The notes under the pieces are model-generated. The model was given only the letters and a program-made list of their open reading frames with translations, was not told the origin of the DNA and did no database searches. The translations under genes were made by a program, and so were the position numbers. Positions 9,706 to 20,689 of a DNA stretch of 64,000 nt are shown here, piece by piece; position 1 is the first letter of the stretch; each line of letters starts with the position of its first letter. This DNA comes from Eucalyptus grandis (Eukaryota > Streptophyta > Magnoliopsida > Myrtales > Myrtaceae), in the NCBI RefSeq assembly GCF_016545825.1, contig NC_052622.1, positions 12,467,001 through 12,531,000 on the forward strand. Reading direction: 5' to 3'.

Positions 9706-11215
9706 GAACCACTGAATATTTTCTCGCTTTTGAGGGGGTTAATAGGCCTGGACTAACACAGCGCTATTTCAATACCAACCTACGAAAGGAATGAGCCAAG
9801 TTCCATAAAGAACAGAAAACAATTTCCCATCCAAGTAAATTGACCATATATAGATGGCCAAAGAAAAACCATAAATGGAATTTGAACTCAACCCAATAAC
9901 ATAGATTATATTTATTTTACTATCCTGCCTACATGGCACGTACAACATCCGACTAATCCCATAACTAAACCCATCCTCAGAGCTAATGAAACCCTCTTCC
10001 CCCCTCTCTTTCCCCTTCCCCATCAAAACTCCAAATGGAGAGCCACATCCGCAAGGGTCCATGGAACAGGAAAACAGCCCAAGACAGCCGCTCCCATCTG
10101 GTTTAACCAGGCCAGGCAAAAACAAGACAGCCGCTCCCGTCTGGTTTACCTGCAGCTTATCTTTCATCAGCATTTTCATGCTCCGCCTGCCAATCAAAAG
10201 AATTGGTTTCAGAAACTGATATTGGCATGAGACCTTTTTGAGATCGGACACCACATAATAAGAAGCAAAAAGCGCAGACATAATAATCAGCTTTTACAAT
10301 TCTCATTATTATTATTATTAGCAGCAGCAGTAGTAGTATAAAACGTAGAAGCATGCACCTCTTGATAGCCTAAGTAACTACAGGCTAATCAAAGTTCCCA
10401 TTGTCAGAAATTTGAGTGAAAGAATTGGAGGATAAGTGTATTGTATATTGCTTTTCACTAATTAATGATGTACACTGGTTCCTATTTGTAATACATAGGA
10501 GCAAAACTATCTTAGGAAGAAAAATATACAGAATGTGGAAAAGAAGGAAAACAAATTTTCCTAATACACAATATTCTAATTTTCTAACAATAGACTAATC
10601 GGTATCAATTAAAATCAATGTCAACATGGCAATGGTATCTTCAACACCCATGAAAGGTAAATATACTGCACCATAAACTATCAAAGCAAATATTGGCCAG
10701 AGCAGGAGTAAGCACCATCCCTTGCATCCTTCACTAGACATCAGCATAGAGAAAGTTACTTGTCCAAGCACATGCTTATGGCATGATCCTATCAAGACAG
10801 CCTCCAAGGAGTAAGTTGAATTACCTTTCCTGCTTTTCTCCTCAGGATAGGGATGTCATCAGAATAATTGGAATCTTAACCTAAAAAGCTTTCATTTCTG
10901 CTAAAGAAGATAATAACCCCCATGAAAAGAACAAACACTCAACGACAATCATGATGTATAGGACTTTGATAAGAAAATATTGGAAGACGATGTAGGTTGG
11001 TCATGGCAACGATGCCACTCAAAAACATTAGAGACTAGCTAACACTATTGCACAAAGTGATTTCCATGTATACAAGAAAGCTGAAATATAAATTTGTCAC
11101 TACTAATAGAAAATTCTCATTCGTTGGCAACTGCACTTAAATTTGTCACGACTAATGCAAAATACATGCTTATTATGAACAAAGGTTTATATGGACAGCA
11201 GATTTAACAATTCAA
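9706..11215. other. intergenic DNA with unassigned open frames and a short direct repeat
   Basis: Minus-strand frames at 9769-10281 and 10595-10807 are open. The second reads GWCLLLLWPIFALIVYGAVY, a plausible membrane segment. Neither has a family I recognise. At 10082-10153 the phrase AGACAGCCGCTCCC(A/G)TCTGG is repeated about 46 bp apart. A TTATTATTATTAGCAGCAGCAGTAG simple tract is at 10305-10335. No firm gene is supported. Confidence 0.3.
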
Positions 11216-11221
11216 AAGGCT

Positions 11222-12140
11222 ACTCTCAACTCAACAAGAACCTTAGCGCTTTTCTTGGGCTTAGAACCGGCATCAACTTTCTCAAACTTTCTTAAAGCCA
11301 AGGAGGATTCTTTTCTTCCCCTCTTCCGATCAGCTTCTGCATCATCATCTTCATCTTTGTCACTGCCTTCATCTGAACCAAAAATATAATTAGCTCCACT
11401 ACTTGGATCCAGGATAAATCCTCTCGAAACTTCTCATCTCACATGATTTTTAAGGGAATGAAGTAAAGCAAAACGTAAATGCAGCAAGAAACCATAAAGG
11501 ACGGGAAGAAAAGGTTACAGCTCTTGATAAAAATGATCACATGAACATTCAAATACTAGGTGAACACGTTTTATTTAGGTATAGAAAGAACCTTCGCCAT
11601 TGTCACCAATTGCACGAACTCTATTTATAGCAAGACCACCAAAATCTTCAATATCATCTTCTAGTTCTTCCTCAAAGTTCATCATAACCTTCCACATACT
11701 CTATCTCACGTTCCTTCCCATTCCAGAAATATCGATTGTGTAATCATCAAATCATAAACTCTGGCAAGAAGCAAAACTTCTACACATTTCACACAGAAAT
11801 ACTGTTTAAACGGGGCCATAAGTACCTTCTCAAACTCCCTAAAAAAAATAGTATACCTCCTCGTCTCAAGGACTTTTTCATACTTTTTGACAGGGTAATC
11901 GTAGATATCACCATACACTCCTTTCCTTAGGCATTCTAATAGCTTTTTCTCAATACTCTGCAGCAAAGTCGTCAATAACTAAAAATCTTGGGTGACGTAA
12001 TGGGTGAAGCACCTCCATGGTTGCAAAGGTGAACCCAACCAACTTTTTCCAAAACTGCGGCCTTTTCTGCTTTTTCCTCGCTTCTAGCCTCTCTTCTTTT
12101 CTTTCCTCGGTGTCGTCATAATCTTTTCCCTCTTAGGAAA
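11222..12140 (-). pseudogene. MAK16: MAK16 (60S ribosome biogenesis factor) pseudogene
   Basis: On the minus strand, order and content match the C-terminal half of MAK16, a nucleolar protein needed for large ribosomal subunit assembly. About 12030-12135 reads EKIMTTPRKE and then, after a frame slip, EARSEEKAEKAAVLEK. About 11856-11963 reads SIEKKLLECLRKGVYGDIYD, then YPVKKYEKVLE. About 11592-11692 reads NFEEELEDDIEDFGGLAI. About 11222-11373 reads DRKRGRKESSLALRKFEKVD, then a lysine-rich end with AKVLVEL. Introns with plausible gt/ag edges separate these pieces. The N-terminal ~130 residues with the cysteine motif are not seen. 12140-12260 holds an unrelated-looking open piece (HAVDIALADVWTGLLGHLLC). 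The frame slip and missing 5' part make this a pseudogene. Confidence 0.8.
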
Positions 12141-12259
12141 GACAGGCACGTTGAAGCATAAAGCTGAAACAGAGGAGATGCCCCAAAAGACCAGTCCAAA
12201 CATCAGCGAGAGCAATGTCAACTGCATGTTCTTGAAGGGGGTTTCACAGATCCAAATGC

Positions 12260-12655
12260 AACGACCTTGTGAATTGTGATATTACAATTATGATATAAGC
12301 ATAAGGCAACACATAAGATTACAGAAATTTCGGAGAAAACCGAAATAGACATAAGAGAGCTGTGGAAAAACCTTTGTAATAGAGAACCTCGATATTTTTT
12401 TAAGCTAAAGATAATATTGTTTGATAAAGAGATTTGTCATATTGCCAAATATGGCACCAAAACGTTCACTTGAACAATAGTTCTTTTTGGTTCACATATG
12501 AGCCAACAACATTAAGAATTAAAAGTCAAGTGCAACAATAAATTATAAATAACGCACAACTATAATCACCATATTACCAATTAAATTGAGAATTGCCATC
12601 AAATAGTTGCGCAGAAGATTATCATAAAAACACATCCTGCGATAGAAACAATCAA
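12260..12655. other. AT-rich intergenic DNA, nothing recognised
   Basis: There are no open frames of note and no repeats beyond A/T runs. Confidence 0.5.
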
Positions 12656-12658
12656 TTA

Positions 12659-13565
12659 GGGCGTGCATGACAACCATTTTGTTCCAAAATTGTTTCTAGA
12701 AGAGTTTCTATTTCTAGAAGAGTTTCAGCAAAATAACGGTTTGATAACGACACAAAATTTCTACTCTAAAAATAGAAATTCGTTTGATAACGACACAAAA
12801 TTTCTTCATTTCGGACGGTGGCGGCAATGGCCAGGCCTTTAATATAAAAAATAAAAATAAAAATGATTTAGTAACAAAAAAATGAATAAAATAAAATAAA
12901 ATAAATCATAAAAATAAAATAAAAATATCATTTTATTTTAAAATAAAAATATAAAAATAAATTTTATTTTATTTTATTCTATTTTATTTTATTTTATGAA
13001 TAAATTTATTTTAAAATGAATAAAAAATTAACAAAAATTTTGATTTGGCAAAACACTCAAGGAAAATAATAATAATAATAAATTTATTTTTAATAAAAAT
13101 AAATTATTTTTATTTATCATAAATAAATTATTTTTAATAAATTTAATAAATTTATTTTTAATAAACTAAAAATAAAATGATAAATAAAAATAATTTATTT
13201 ATTTTAATAAATTTATTTTTATTCTTAAATGAATAAAATGAATATATTTATTAAGGAGAGGCGGAGGAAGAGGAGGTGGCAAAGACGTATAGGAGATGAG
13301 GGAGGACTCACCGAAATTAGGGTTTAGTGAAAGAAATTATTTCGATTTCTCTTCCCGTAAATCGAAGTTATTTCGATTTCTCTTCCAGAAATCAAAGTAG
13401 AAAATTTTAGCTTCGATTTCTCTTCCAAACCTATTTCTAGAATAGAAATCTATTCTAGAAATAGAAAACCGAATAGGTTTATCAAACGGATTTCTCTTCC
13501 AAAAACAGTGCAGAACAGAAAAACTATTTTCGGGAACGTAAATTTTGAGTTGTCATGCACCCCCC
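12659..13565. mobile_element. PIF/Harbinger-like non-autonomous element, TIR GGGCGTGCATGACAAC
   Basis: The left end GGGCGTGCATGACAAC and the inverted right end GGGGGTGCATGACAAC form terminal inverted repeats, flanked on both sides by TTA, the typical PIF/Harbinger target duplication. The interior is extremely AT-rich (12840-13255, dominated by AATAAA/TTATTTT) and carries repeated TTTCTAGAAGAG and GATTTCTCTTCC phrases near the ends. No transposase frame is present. A related but more decayed element lies at about 22500-22997. Confidence 0.65.
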
Positions 13566-13566
13566 T

Positions 13567-14110
13567 TAGTGATCGGCCCTAGAAGTTGCGTAGACTTCCT
13601 TCAATGGTCAATTAAAAAGAATGCAAAAGTAGAGAGAGCAATAACTCCCATAATGATCCTGTTGTCACATCGAATCAACACTAGATGCCACTCACCTTGG
13701 ACGATGTCATTGATTTTAGACCATCCAACAATTAGCGATCAGCCCAAAAATTAATTATTTAGACTTGACCCTATGTCAACTACGTATCAAAAAATTGTGA
13801 GACCTCCCTGTTCAAAGCACACAACTTTCAATACCAATTCTACACTATGATTGATTTTATCAATTCCATTAATTCAAAGAGTCATTGACTAATCTCAAAT
13901 AATGTTGACCCAATCATAAAAAATAACTTTCTCTCTAAATTAGAAATCTACAAGTTTAGAAAAATTAATCCAATGAACAAAAAGAAATCAAAATAATGAC
14001 AAAACTCGGAAAACTGAAGGATTGCTTTTTCTAATCAATATTGCTAGTCCTCGATGATCTCACACTTCATGTGATCACTTAGACAAATCTATTGGTCAGC
14101 CTCCGCTCTT
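13567..14110. repeat. left part of a block homologous to the upstream region of the 48-kb ankyrin gene
   Basis: The order of phrases here (GATCGGCCC...AGAAGTTG, TTGGACGATGTCATTGATTT, CATTAATTCAAAGAGTCATTGA, CCTCGATGATCTC then CACTTCATGTGATC) is found again at 48430-48840. That stretch is directly upstream of the minus-strand ankyrin pseudogene at 46.4-48.2 kb. Here no ankyrin gene is attached, and the block is cut at about 14110 by an inserted element. Confidence 0.6.
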
Positions 14111-14119
14111 AATTAATTT

Positions 14120-15110
14120 AGGATGCTTCGTCTGAGAAAAAATATTTTTTCAGAATTAGTTTTCTAGACTTTTACTTGTTTAATATGCTAAAAATTATTA
14201 GTCAACCAAAAACACTTTCTAATCAAGGAAAATATTCATCAATAAAATGAATTGCTAAAGCTAAAAAAGTGTAAATACTTTCCGAAATTACTTCAATTTT
14301 TTTTTAATTTCATTTTTCCTTTTCTCTTTTCCCTTCTTCCTCCACCTTCCCTCCTCCGCCGCAAACCCTAGCTGCTCCCCCTCCCCTCTCTCCTTCTTCC
14401 TTGTCCCCTCCTCGTCCATTTTTCCCTCCCCTTCGCCACCGCCTCCAACCCTACCTCTTCCCCTGCTCCCGTCGGCTTGGCTCTCTCTTCTTCCTCTTCG
14501 TTGGCGTCCTCTGCTCCTTCATTCTCCTATGGATTCGGCTCCATGTTTCAAATTGCCCAGGGTTCTTTTACCTTGGAAAATCACAGAGTTACCTCATGGG
14601 GAGTCGCCGATGCTCTTCCAAACGCCATCATCTGCCGCATCCGAAGAATCCTTGCCCTTCAAAATGGTTCAGACTGCCGCCAGCTTTTATCCGACGTTCG
14701 GGTCGAGTTCCCCTTCACCATTGTTTGCCTCGTCGGGGAGCTATGCTGCTTCTCTATTCGTACGCCTGCACCTTCTTCCAGTGCGAGCGTAGGTTCATCC
14801 TCGTTTCGGACGCCTGTGCCTGCGCCTTGGGCGAGGTCAAGCTTGCTGTCCTATGCCTGTGCTTCGAGCTAGGCCGAGCTTCAAGAGATCGGCCAGGCTT
14901 CGGTGGACGGAGTTGGCGCAGAGGAGGCGAGGTCGTTGGAGATGGCAGCGGCGGCGGCGGTGGAGAAGAGGTAGTGGTGGGTGAGGTGGAGAGGCGGGTG
15001 GGAGAGAGAAGGAAAAAAGAAAAAAAGGAAAAAGAAAGAAAGAAAAGAATAAAATAAAATAAAATTATTCAAAAAAAAATTCCAAATGAAATTTAAACAT
15101 CTAAAAAGGT
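14120..15110. mobile_element. GC-cored TIR element carrying a possible captured gene fragment
   Basis: The left part (ACACTTTCTAATCAAGGAAA near 14210) matches the element at 29983-30554, and the right part (AAATGAAATTTAAACATC near 15085) matches that element's right side. The core is a C/T-rich strip followed by 14470-14870, which is not repetitive and looks gene-like (open frames reading LENHRVTSWGVADALP). It ends in a G/A-rich and GAAAAA tract to 15055. It interrupts the ankyrin-upstream block, whose homology resumes at about 15120. I find no transposase. The 14401-15057 open frame is not accepted as a gene. Confidence 0.5.
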
Positions 15111-15119
15111 TTTTGGTCC

Positions 15120-15480
15120 TGGTCGATTCTTTTTCTTCCCACGGTCTGTTCCCTCTTTCTCAAGATTTTGATTCTGTCTCAACTCTCAGCTAACATAGTT
15201 TTGTCTTTCTCTTCAATTTTGTTTTTGTCAGAATCTTTTTCTCCAGTTTGATGATAGGGAGGCGCACTGCACTCTCCATCTTCTAGTCTACCAGCTTTTG
15301 CCATTCTAATAAATTCACTATTTGCCAATTTACATGACAGCTCTTATTTTGAAGCAATATTCTTGATAAAATTAAATACGGAAGAAGATTAAAAAAAAAA
15401 AAAAATCTTGATAAGCACATGCCTCTCATGTCCTCCTGATAAAACTAAAAAAAAAAATAAAGAAAGCTGAGGTCTCTCGT
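15120..15480. repeat. right part of the ankyrin-upstream homologous block
   Basis: The phrases CTGTTCCCTCTTTCTCAAGA, TTTGCCAATTTACATGACAG and CCTCTCATGTCCTCCT recur in the same order at 48880-49230. The copy at 49 kb has an expanded (AAT)n tract where this one has a poly(A) run at 15391-15405. Confidence 0.6.
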
Positions 15481-15689
15481 TCAAGACTAGGAAAACTGTA
15501 TTACGAAAATGATTTGTGATCTCAAAATGCCAATGTTAGCACTTTTTATAGTGAGAGGGAATTTATATTATTAAATACAAATTAGTTTATTCCATTTGTA
15601 TCGAACATAATATGTTATGCTAACAAATGTAAATTGGCAGGTTTCTCATTTTGCTCTTTCCACTCATATTTGAGACAATACAACTGGAG

Positions 15690-16135
15690 TATCACAACTT
15701 TCGTATAGCGCTTACTTTAGGATCATCACTTTTCTTCACTTACTTAAGTATCATATCGAAGTAAAATCGATCATTTAAGTATCACTTCCAACAAATCATC
15801 CCACGTGGATTTTTTTCATTTTTTTAAATACTGATTTTTTTTTTTAAAAAAAATGTATTTATTTTTATTTTCCTTATTTTCCTTTTTTTTTCTTGTGCTG
15901 GCCACAAAGGCTTCACCCTCAGCTGACATGGCCGTGAAGGCCTTGGGCAAGGCCGCCTCACTCACGATCGGCAATTTTGCGATGGCCTCGCCCACAATTG
16001 GCAAAGTTGCAATGGCTTTGCCAAGGCCATGGCGGCCTTGCCTTCCATGGGCAAGGGCACGAAGGCCCTTGCCAAATCTGGGTGAGGCCACCTTGCCCTT
16101 GGCCAATGGACCTGCGGAGGCCCTAGGCTAGATCT
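15690..16135. mobile_element. truncated long-TIR element with GGCCTTG/CAAGGCC core
   Basis: A T-rich arm (CAACAAATCATCCCACGTGG near 15790, then T and A runs) leads into a GC-rich core at 15895-16130 built of GGCAAGGCC/GGCCTTGGC repeats. No matching inverted arm follows, so only one half is preserved. Open frames across the core are repeat-derived. Confidence 0.4.
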
Positions 16136-16139
16136 AAGT

Positions 16140-17270
16140 GAGGCCGACGGTGGATTTTCTAGCAAGATAAATTGTCAATGGTATTCAAGTGATTGATTTT
16201 CCAAAACTATTCCATGATTAATTAATAAAATTAATAAATTACAAAATAAAAATGAAGGATTGGATGGATTTTCTAGTAACTTGAGATGCGATGACACTTG
16301 AGATGCGATGTCCCTGTCATGGTGTTATGTGCTAATCAAAGTGAGGACACTAACAACGAACAAATCTCTCGTTTACAATTATTTCATGGTTATTAATGAA
16401 ATCAAATATAAAATTTGAAGGATCAGATGTAATTTCTACTAATTTAACGTGCGATGTCGCTATTGTGACCTTACGAGGATCATGCGCGTAATCCATCCAA
16501 TCATCGGCCCTGGTCGAGGAGAGGAGAGGGGTTATCTAGTTAATATTGACTTGTGACTTTTCGCAAATATTTAAAAGAAAATTTCAAATTTTAAATAATA
16601 CAGTTAATAATATGCGATTCTATAGGTCTAAATTTGAATTATTTTTAAAGGATTTAAGAGATTCGTGTTAAATAGAAGTTAAAATATGAGTGCCATAAAA
16701 TTTATCAAAAGAAATTGGTAGTAAAAAGTAAACGACATTTCCAACTAGCGACGAATAACAAATAAATGAAACCTGTTTTGACGTGAAAAAATAAATTTAT
16801 TGGCAAATTGATAACTTGAAAAAAAAAAAAAAAAAGTAGATGTTACCCTACACAATTCTCATAGCCCTTATTTAATTATTCTTAGAAATATTATACATCA
16901 ATGATATATAAGAGAAAAACAAAATGTGTTTCTTAGTTTGGTGAGTTTAGATATATTGACTAATATATCATATGAACTTTTATCTAATTAATGTAAATCA
17001 TGTCTAAATAATGTTGAGGGAAGTGAGGGGGAATGGAGATTGTGACGATGGAGCTCGATCCCAAAACTCCTTTCTACCGAACTTGTCACGTATAGATATC
17101 GTTGAATAAGTAATCACGAAGTGTTTTGGATGACTAAAATTACAGACATCACTAATTCGTACAACAGACAGGTAGGCTAGCCACACCGAAACAGCAGCAG
17201 CAAATGAAACTGAGAGGGAGCTCAAGGTAAGGACATGGATACATAATTAGCGGGGAGATAACAGATTCAA
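16140..17270. other. AT-rich flank downstream of the ankyrin gene
   Basis: The phrases AAGGATTGGATGGATTTTCT (16256) and GATCAGATGTAATTTCTACT (16423) are near-repeats of each other. They recur at 44925-44960 beside another ankyrin pseudogene, so they are part of the duplicated ankyrin neighbourhood. The rest would include the 3' UTR of the gene at 17.3 kb. Confidence 0.4.
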
Positions 17271-19896
17271 TCAGGGAGCTTGATTCTCAGCTGAGGTGTT
17301 CCACCCCCTTCTCAGGTGGAGGCGATGGTCAGCACCGCGATGGGCACCGGGAGTTGTCGTTGCTCGTCCCGCAGTCCCACTGCCTGCAGTCACACTTCCC
17401 GACATTGAGATGCCCAGAACGATAATTAAGTCGGTGAAGCGACGAACGAGAGGATGCTTGTGCCCAAGTGGGATATACAACAAAAGGTAGAAACTCAAGA
17501 TAATGCAGAGGGCGACGGATCCCAAGACCAAGACCACAATGGCGAGCCAAGCGAGTTTGGTTATGCTCACGTAGACGCCTGCCATGAATGCCAGAGGCAT
17601 CGCAGCAAGAGTTACCAACAACGGCAGTCTTGATTTCGAAAGAGCACTTTCCACCACGTAAGGATCATTAATCTGTGTCCATAGGAGGATCACGAGTGCG
17701 ATGATTGAGCTATACATGGCGACGGAGTTGCAAATCACAAAGACATTGTACATGGCTTTGTGGAGTAATACGGCAATTCCAGCATCTGGGTCAGAACCAT
17801 TGTATCCTCCGGGAACGGAAAAACCAGACGCGAAAGTCATAGCAGCTACCAGTGCCGCCACGACCATGCGAGTGTTTGCCTCCTCCTTGAGTCTATCCAA
17901 CTCCGGTGGTTGCATTTCTTTCCCTAGGCTCCGGCTGATTCCCCTACGGATAGCTAATTCACCGCTTCTTGGTGTTCCAGCAGATGCCAAAATTATCCGC
18001 GTTATTTTCTGTAAGCAATGAGTCCAAGAATAGACAAAGAAAACAAAAATTATGATTTTGGCGGCTAAATTACAGATCCGGCTGAGAGCACACTAATTCA
18101 CATGCATCGCCAATTTATTTTCTAGGTCTGTCCCTGATGGTGCAACAACTTGCAGTGTATGATTACCAGTGACAAAAGTGTAAAAGGCCGTACCTTCCGA
18201 AGTGGAGCATCCGTTTCTTTCATGTCCTCCTCTACCACGTCTAGAGCCGTCATGTTTCCGTTATTTAGCAGCTTAAGATCAACTCTTCCGTCTCGTGCAA
18301 GAAGAAGCAAGATCGAAGGTTGCCAATGCAACGCGGCCAGATGCAGAGGTGTATTCCCGTCGAAATTTCTCGCATTTATGAGGTGACCGAATTTGGGACT
18401 TTTCTGTATGTATTTGACAGTTGAAATGCATCCGTACCTCGCCGACACGTGAAGAATGTTTTCTCCTTGCCTAGCTCGAAACTCTGCAGGGTCCGGCCAT
18501 TGCCGAAGTAGCTCCTCGACAATACTCACGTGATCCATCATGCAAGCAATATGGATAGGAAGATAGCCCTCCTCATCTTGCGCCAGGGCACTTAATGGGA
18601 TCTTATCGATCAAGAACTTGACTCCATCGAGATAATTTGTGTACGCTGCAAAATGGAGTGGAGTGCCACATCCCTCATCTCTCAATCGAAATAGCCCCGG
18701 CTTCTTTTTCCACATCTCCGTTAGCATATCTAAATCCAACGCAAGGAGTTAATCATTGTGGGATGAACGCAAAGTCCTGCAATTCTTTAGTAGGGGTTGA
18801 TCCCGTTCTAGGTGATCCAAAGTATTGGGACTTGACACACAATCTTGTCCCTTAGGATTGTAAGCTATCACACCACATGACCACGCGCCTCATTAGCTAG
18901 ACTTTGCTCGTGAAACTTGATTTTTCCACCACCAATGGAAACCAAAACGAAGAGAAAAAGAAAGAGTGACCAAGAAGGTCAAAGAATGTGCGAGAGCTTG
19001 AAAGTAGGGTTTACCCATTTTCTGGTACGTGACAGCGACATGCGCCGGGGACATGCCGAAAACATTTGGAATCATTACTCGGAGCTGGAACTCTAACATG
19101 TGCAAGTCCAAGTTCCCTGTTTCGACTGGGTTTGGCGCTTCCAGCAAGATCGCCAAAATCTCCGAGTCCAAGTTCCCCGTTTCGACTGGGTTTGGCGCTT
19201 CCAGCAAGAGCTTGAGAACCTCCAAGTCCCCTGTTTCGATTGCTATGCACCATGGAGACTTACTTTCATTGTTTTGATGATAGAGCGGATTGGGATCTTC
19301 ACTTACCAGCCGACGGATCACCTCGTAGCGGCGGTTCCTCACGGCCTCGTGCAAAGCGGAGTTGCCACTGCTGTCAGTGTCTCTTGGCTTCGCCCGGGGA
19401 AGGAGAAGCTCCACCGCACCGGTTTTCCCGGCTCTAGCTGCAATATGCAGCGGCGTCTCTCCGCAGGAGTTCGCCAGGGAGATCAAGTCGTCAGGGACGA
19501 AATCGATGACTGCTCTGACCATATCATCACTCTCTGTTTTCCATTGATATCAGGTTGCAAGCATATTAAAATTCGCAGAACAAAAAGCAAAGTCTTATGG
19601 TCACACCCTTGTTAATTACCTGCCGCAGCGTGAAGCAGTGTATTCTTGGAAGGGCTGCATTGCCCGAGAACGACGGGCAACGACACTCTTTTCTTTGCGC
19701 AATGATCCTCCAGGGCGTCGATGAAGTTGTCCACATCCCCTCCCTTCGCAGCCGAGTATAGCAGAAGATCCATAATCTGGCCGGGTTGTGCAGGATCATG
19801 CCCTTGCTGGCTCGGGTTGGCCCTGCTCAACGCTTCCAGTCTCTGCCTTCTCTTCTCCCAAATCTCCTGGTCATCTATAGACAGCTGCACATCCAT
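17271..19896 (-). CDS. ankyrin-repeat protein with PGG domain (ACD6-like), four exons
   Basis: Exons on the minus strand are 19620-19896, 19015-19533, 18194-18729 and 17271-18008. All introns are GT-AG and the phases fit, giving about 597 residues with no stop. Exon 1 encodes an N-terminal segment and the first ankyrin piece (NTLLHAAA). Exons 2-3 carry about seven to eight ankyrin repeats (GETPLHIAARAG, GNSALHEAVRN, GTPLHFAAY, GYLPIHIACM, ENILHVSARYG, GNTPLHLAALH). Exon 4 begins with a basic linker, then DRLKEEANTRMVVAALVAAM with FSVPGGYNG (PGG motif at about residues 418-420) and four hydrophobic helices at about 397-413, 437-461, 476-497 and 500-530. Proteins of this architecture sit in the plasma or ER membrane; ACD6 acts in salicylic-acid-linked defence (family knowledge). 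Exon 2 contains an in-frame 60-bp tandem duplication. The C-terminal ~50 residues are low-complexity. It is the only copy of three in the window that looks intact. Confidence 0.88.
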
Positions 19897-19998
19897 CTCT
19901 GCGTGTGCGACTAGGTCTGTGACTTTGATAATTGCCCCCGGATCCTCACGATCAAACTCAGCAGAGTTATAGCAAAGTACACTTCCTCGTCAAAGTTC

Positions 19999-20012
19999 TA
20001 AATATATTATTT
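19999..20012 (-). promoter_or_regulatory. TATA-like box upstream of the ankyrin/PGG gene
   Basis: On the minus strand AAATAATATATTTA lies about 105-115 bp before the start codon at 19896. A TTGAC core (W-box type) is at 19990-19994. The positions suit a plant promoter, but the DNA is AT-rich, so chance is likely enough to keep confidence low. Confidence 0.3.
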
Positions 20013-20014
20013 AC

Positions 20015-20680
20015 AAATTTAATGTTTTTTAAAATTTTTTAGATATTTCATGTCGAACAAAAGTCCAATTCCATAGCAAAAATTGAGAAAAGTGAAAAGA
20101 CCAGAGTTCCTTTTCCCAAAGAATCGATTGCCTCAGAAGACTACATAAAGGAAAAGCTTAAAGCAGTGGTCCGTGCATTGTTGCTTCTTTGTCCGTTTTA
20201 GTCGTTTACGTATCACCTTCGGTTAAGCCACCGTGTGGGGAAAACTCGTTACCCAACTTTAGTAAGGACTTGCTGGCTTAGAATTACGTCTTCATAAAAA
20301 AAAAAAAATCTTCTTCTACTTATTCGTTAAATGTTAAATATTATCTAAATTCTAAAAACTATACAAGAAATACATTTGAATATACGCCTCTCAATTATTG
20401 TGTACCATGGAAATTTCAAGTGCTCTGAATTTTAAAAGAGAAGGCCAAAATTATGCACATTCCAATATTAATTTAGTAAAACATAAAAAAGTAAAAGTTT
20501 ATTGAGACACATTCTGAATCTAAATCACTAACAATAGTAGGTCTCCATGATTCGCGTCAAATCTTGAGGTTTAGATTTATTTTAAATAGTATATTAGAAT
20601 TAATGGACGATTTCTAAGGGGTCATACCTAAATATATATATAATACCGGAGGTGTGCCTCTTTTTCGGGCACGTAGCTCT
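20015..20680. other. AT-rich intergenic DNA, nothing recognised
   Basis: There are only short open frames, A/T runs and a TATATATATA tract near 20633. Confidence 0.5.
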
Positions 20681-20689
20681 CATTTGGTC

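Noticed and set aside
9769..10281. 170-codon open frame on the minus strand
   Set aside because: No domain, no plausible start context and no codon pattern. A direct repeat inside it suggests non-coding DNA.
14401..15057. 218-codon open frame starting in a C/T-rich strip
   Set aside because: It lies inside an element with TIR-family ends, starts and ends in low-complexity DNA, and overlaps two other open frames of similar length. A captured fragment is possible, but a gene is not supported.
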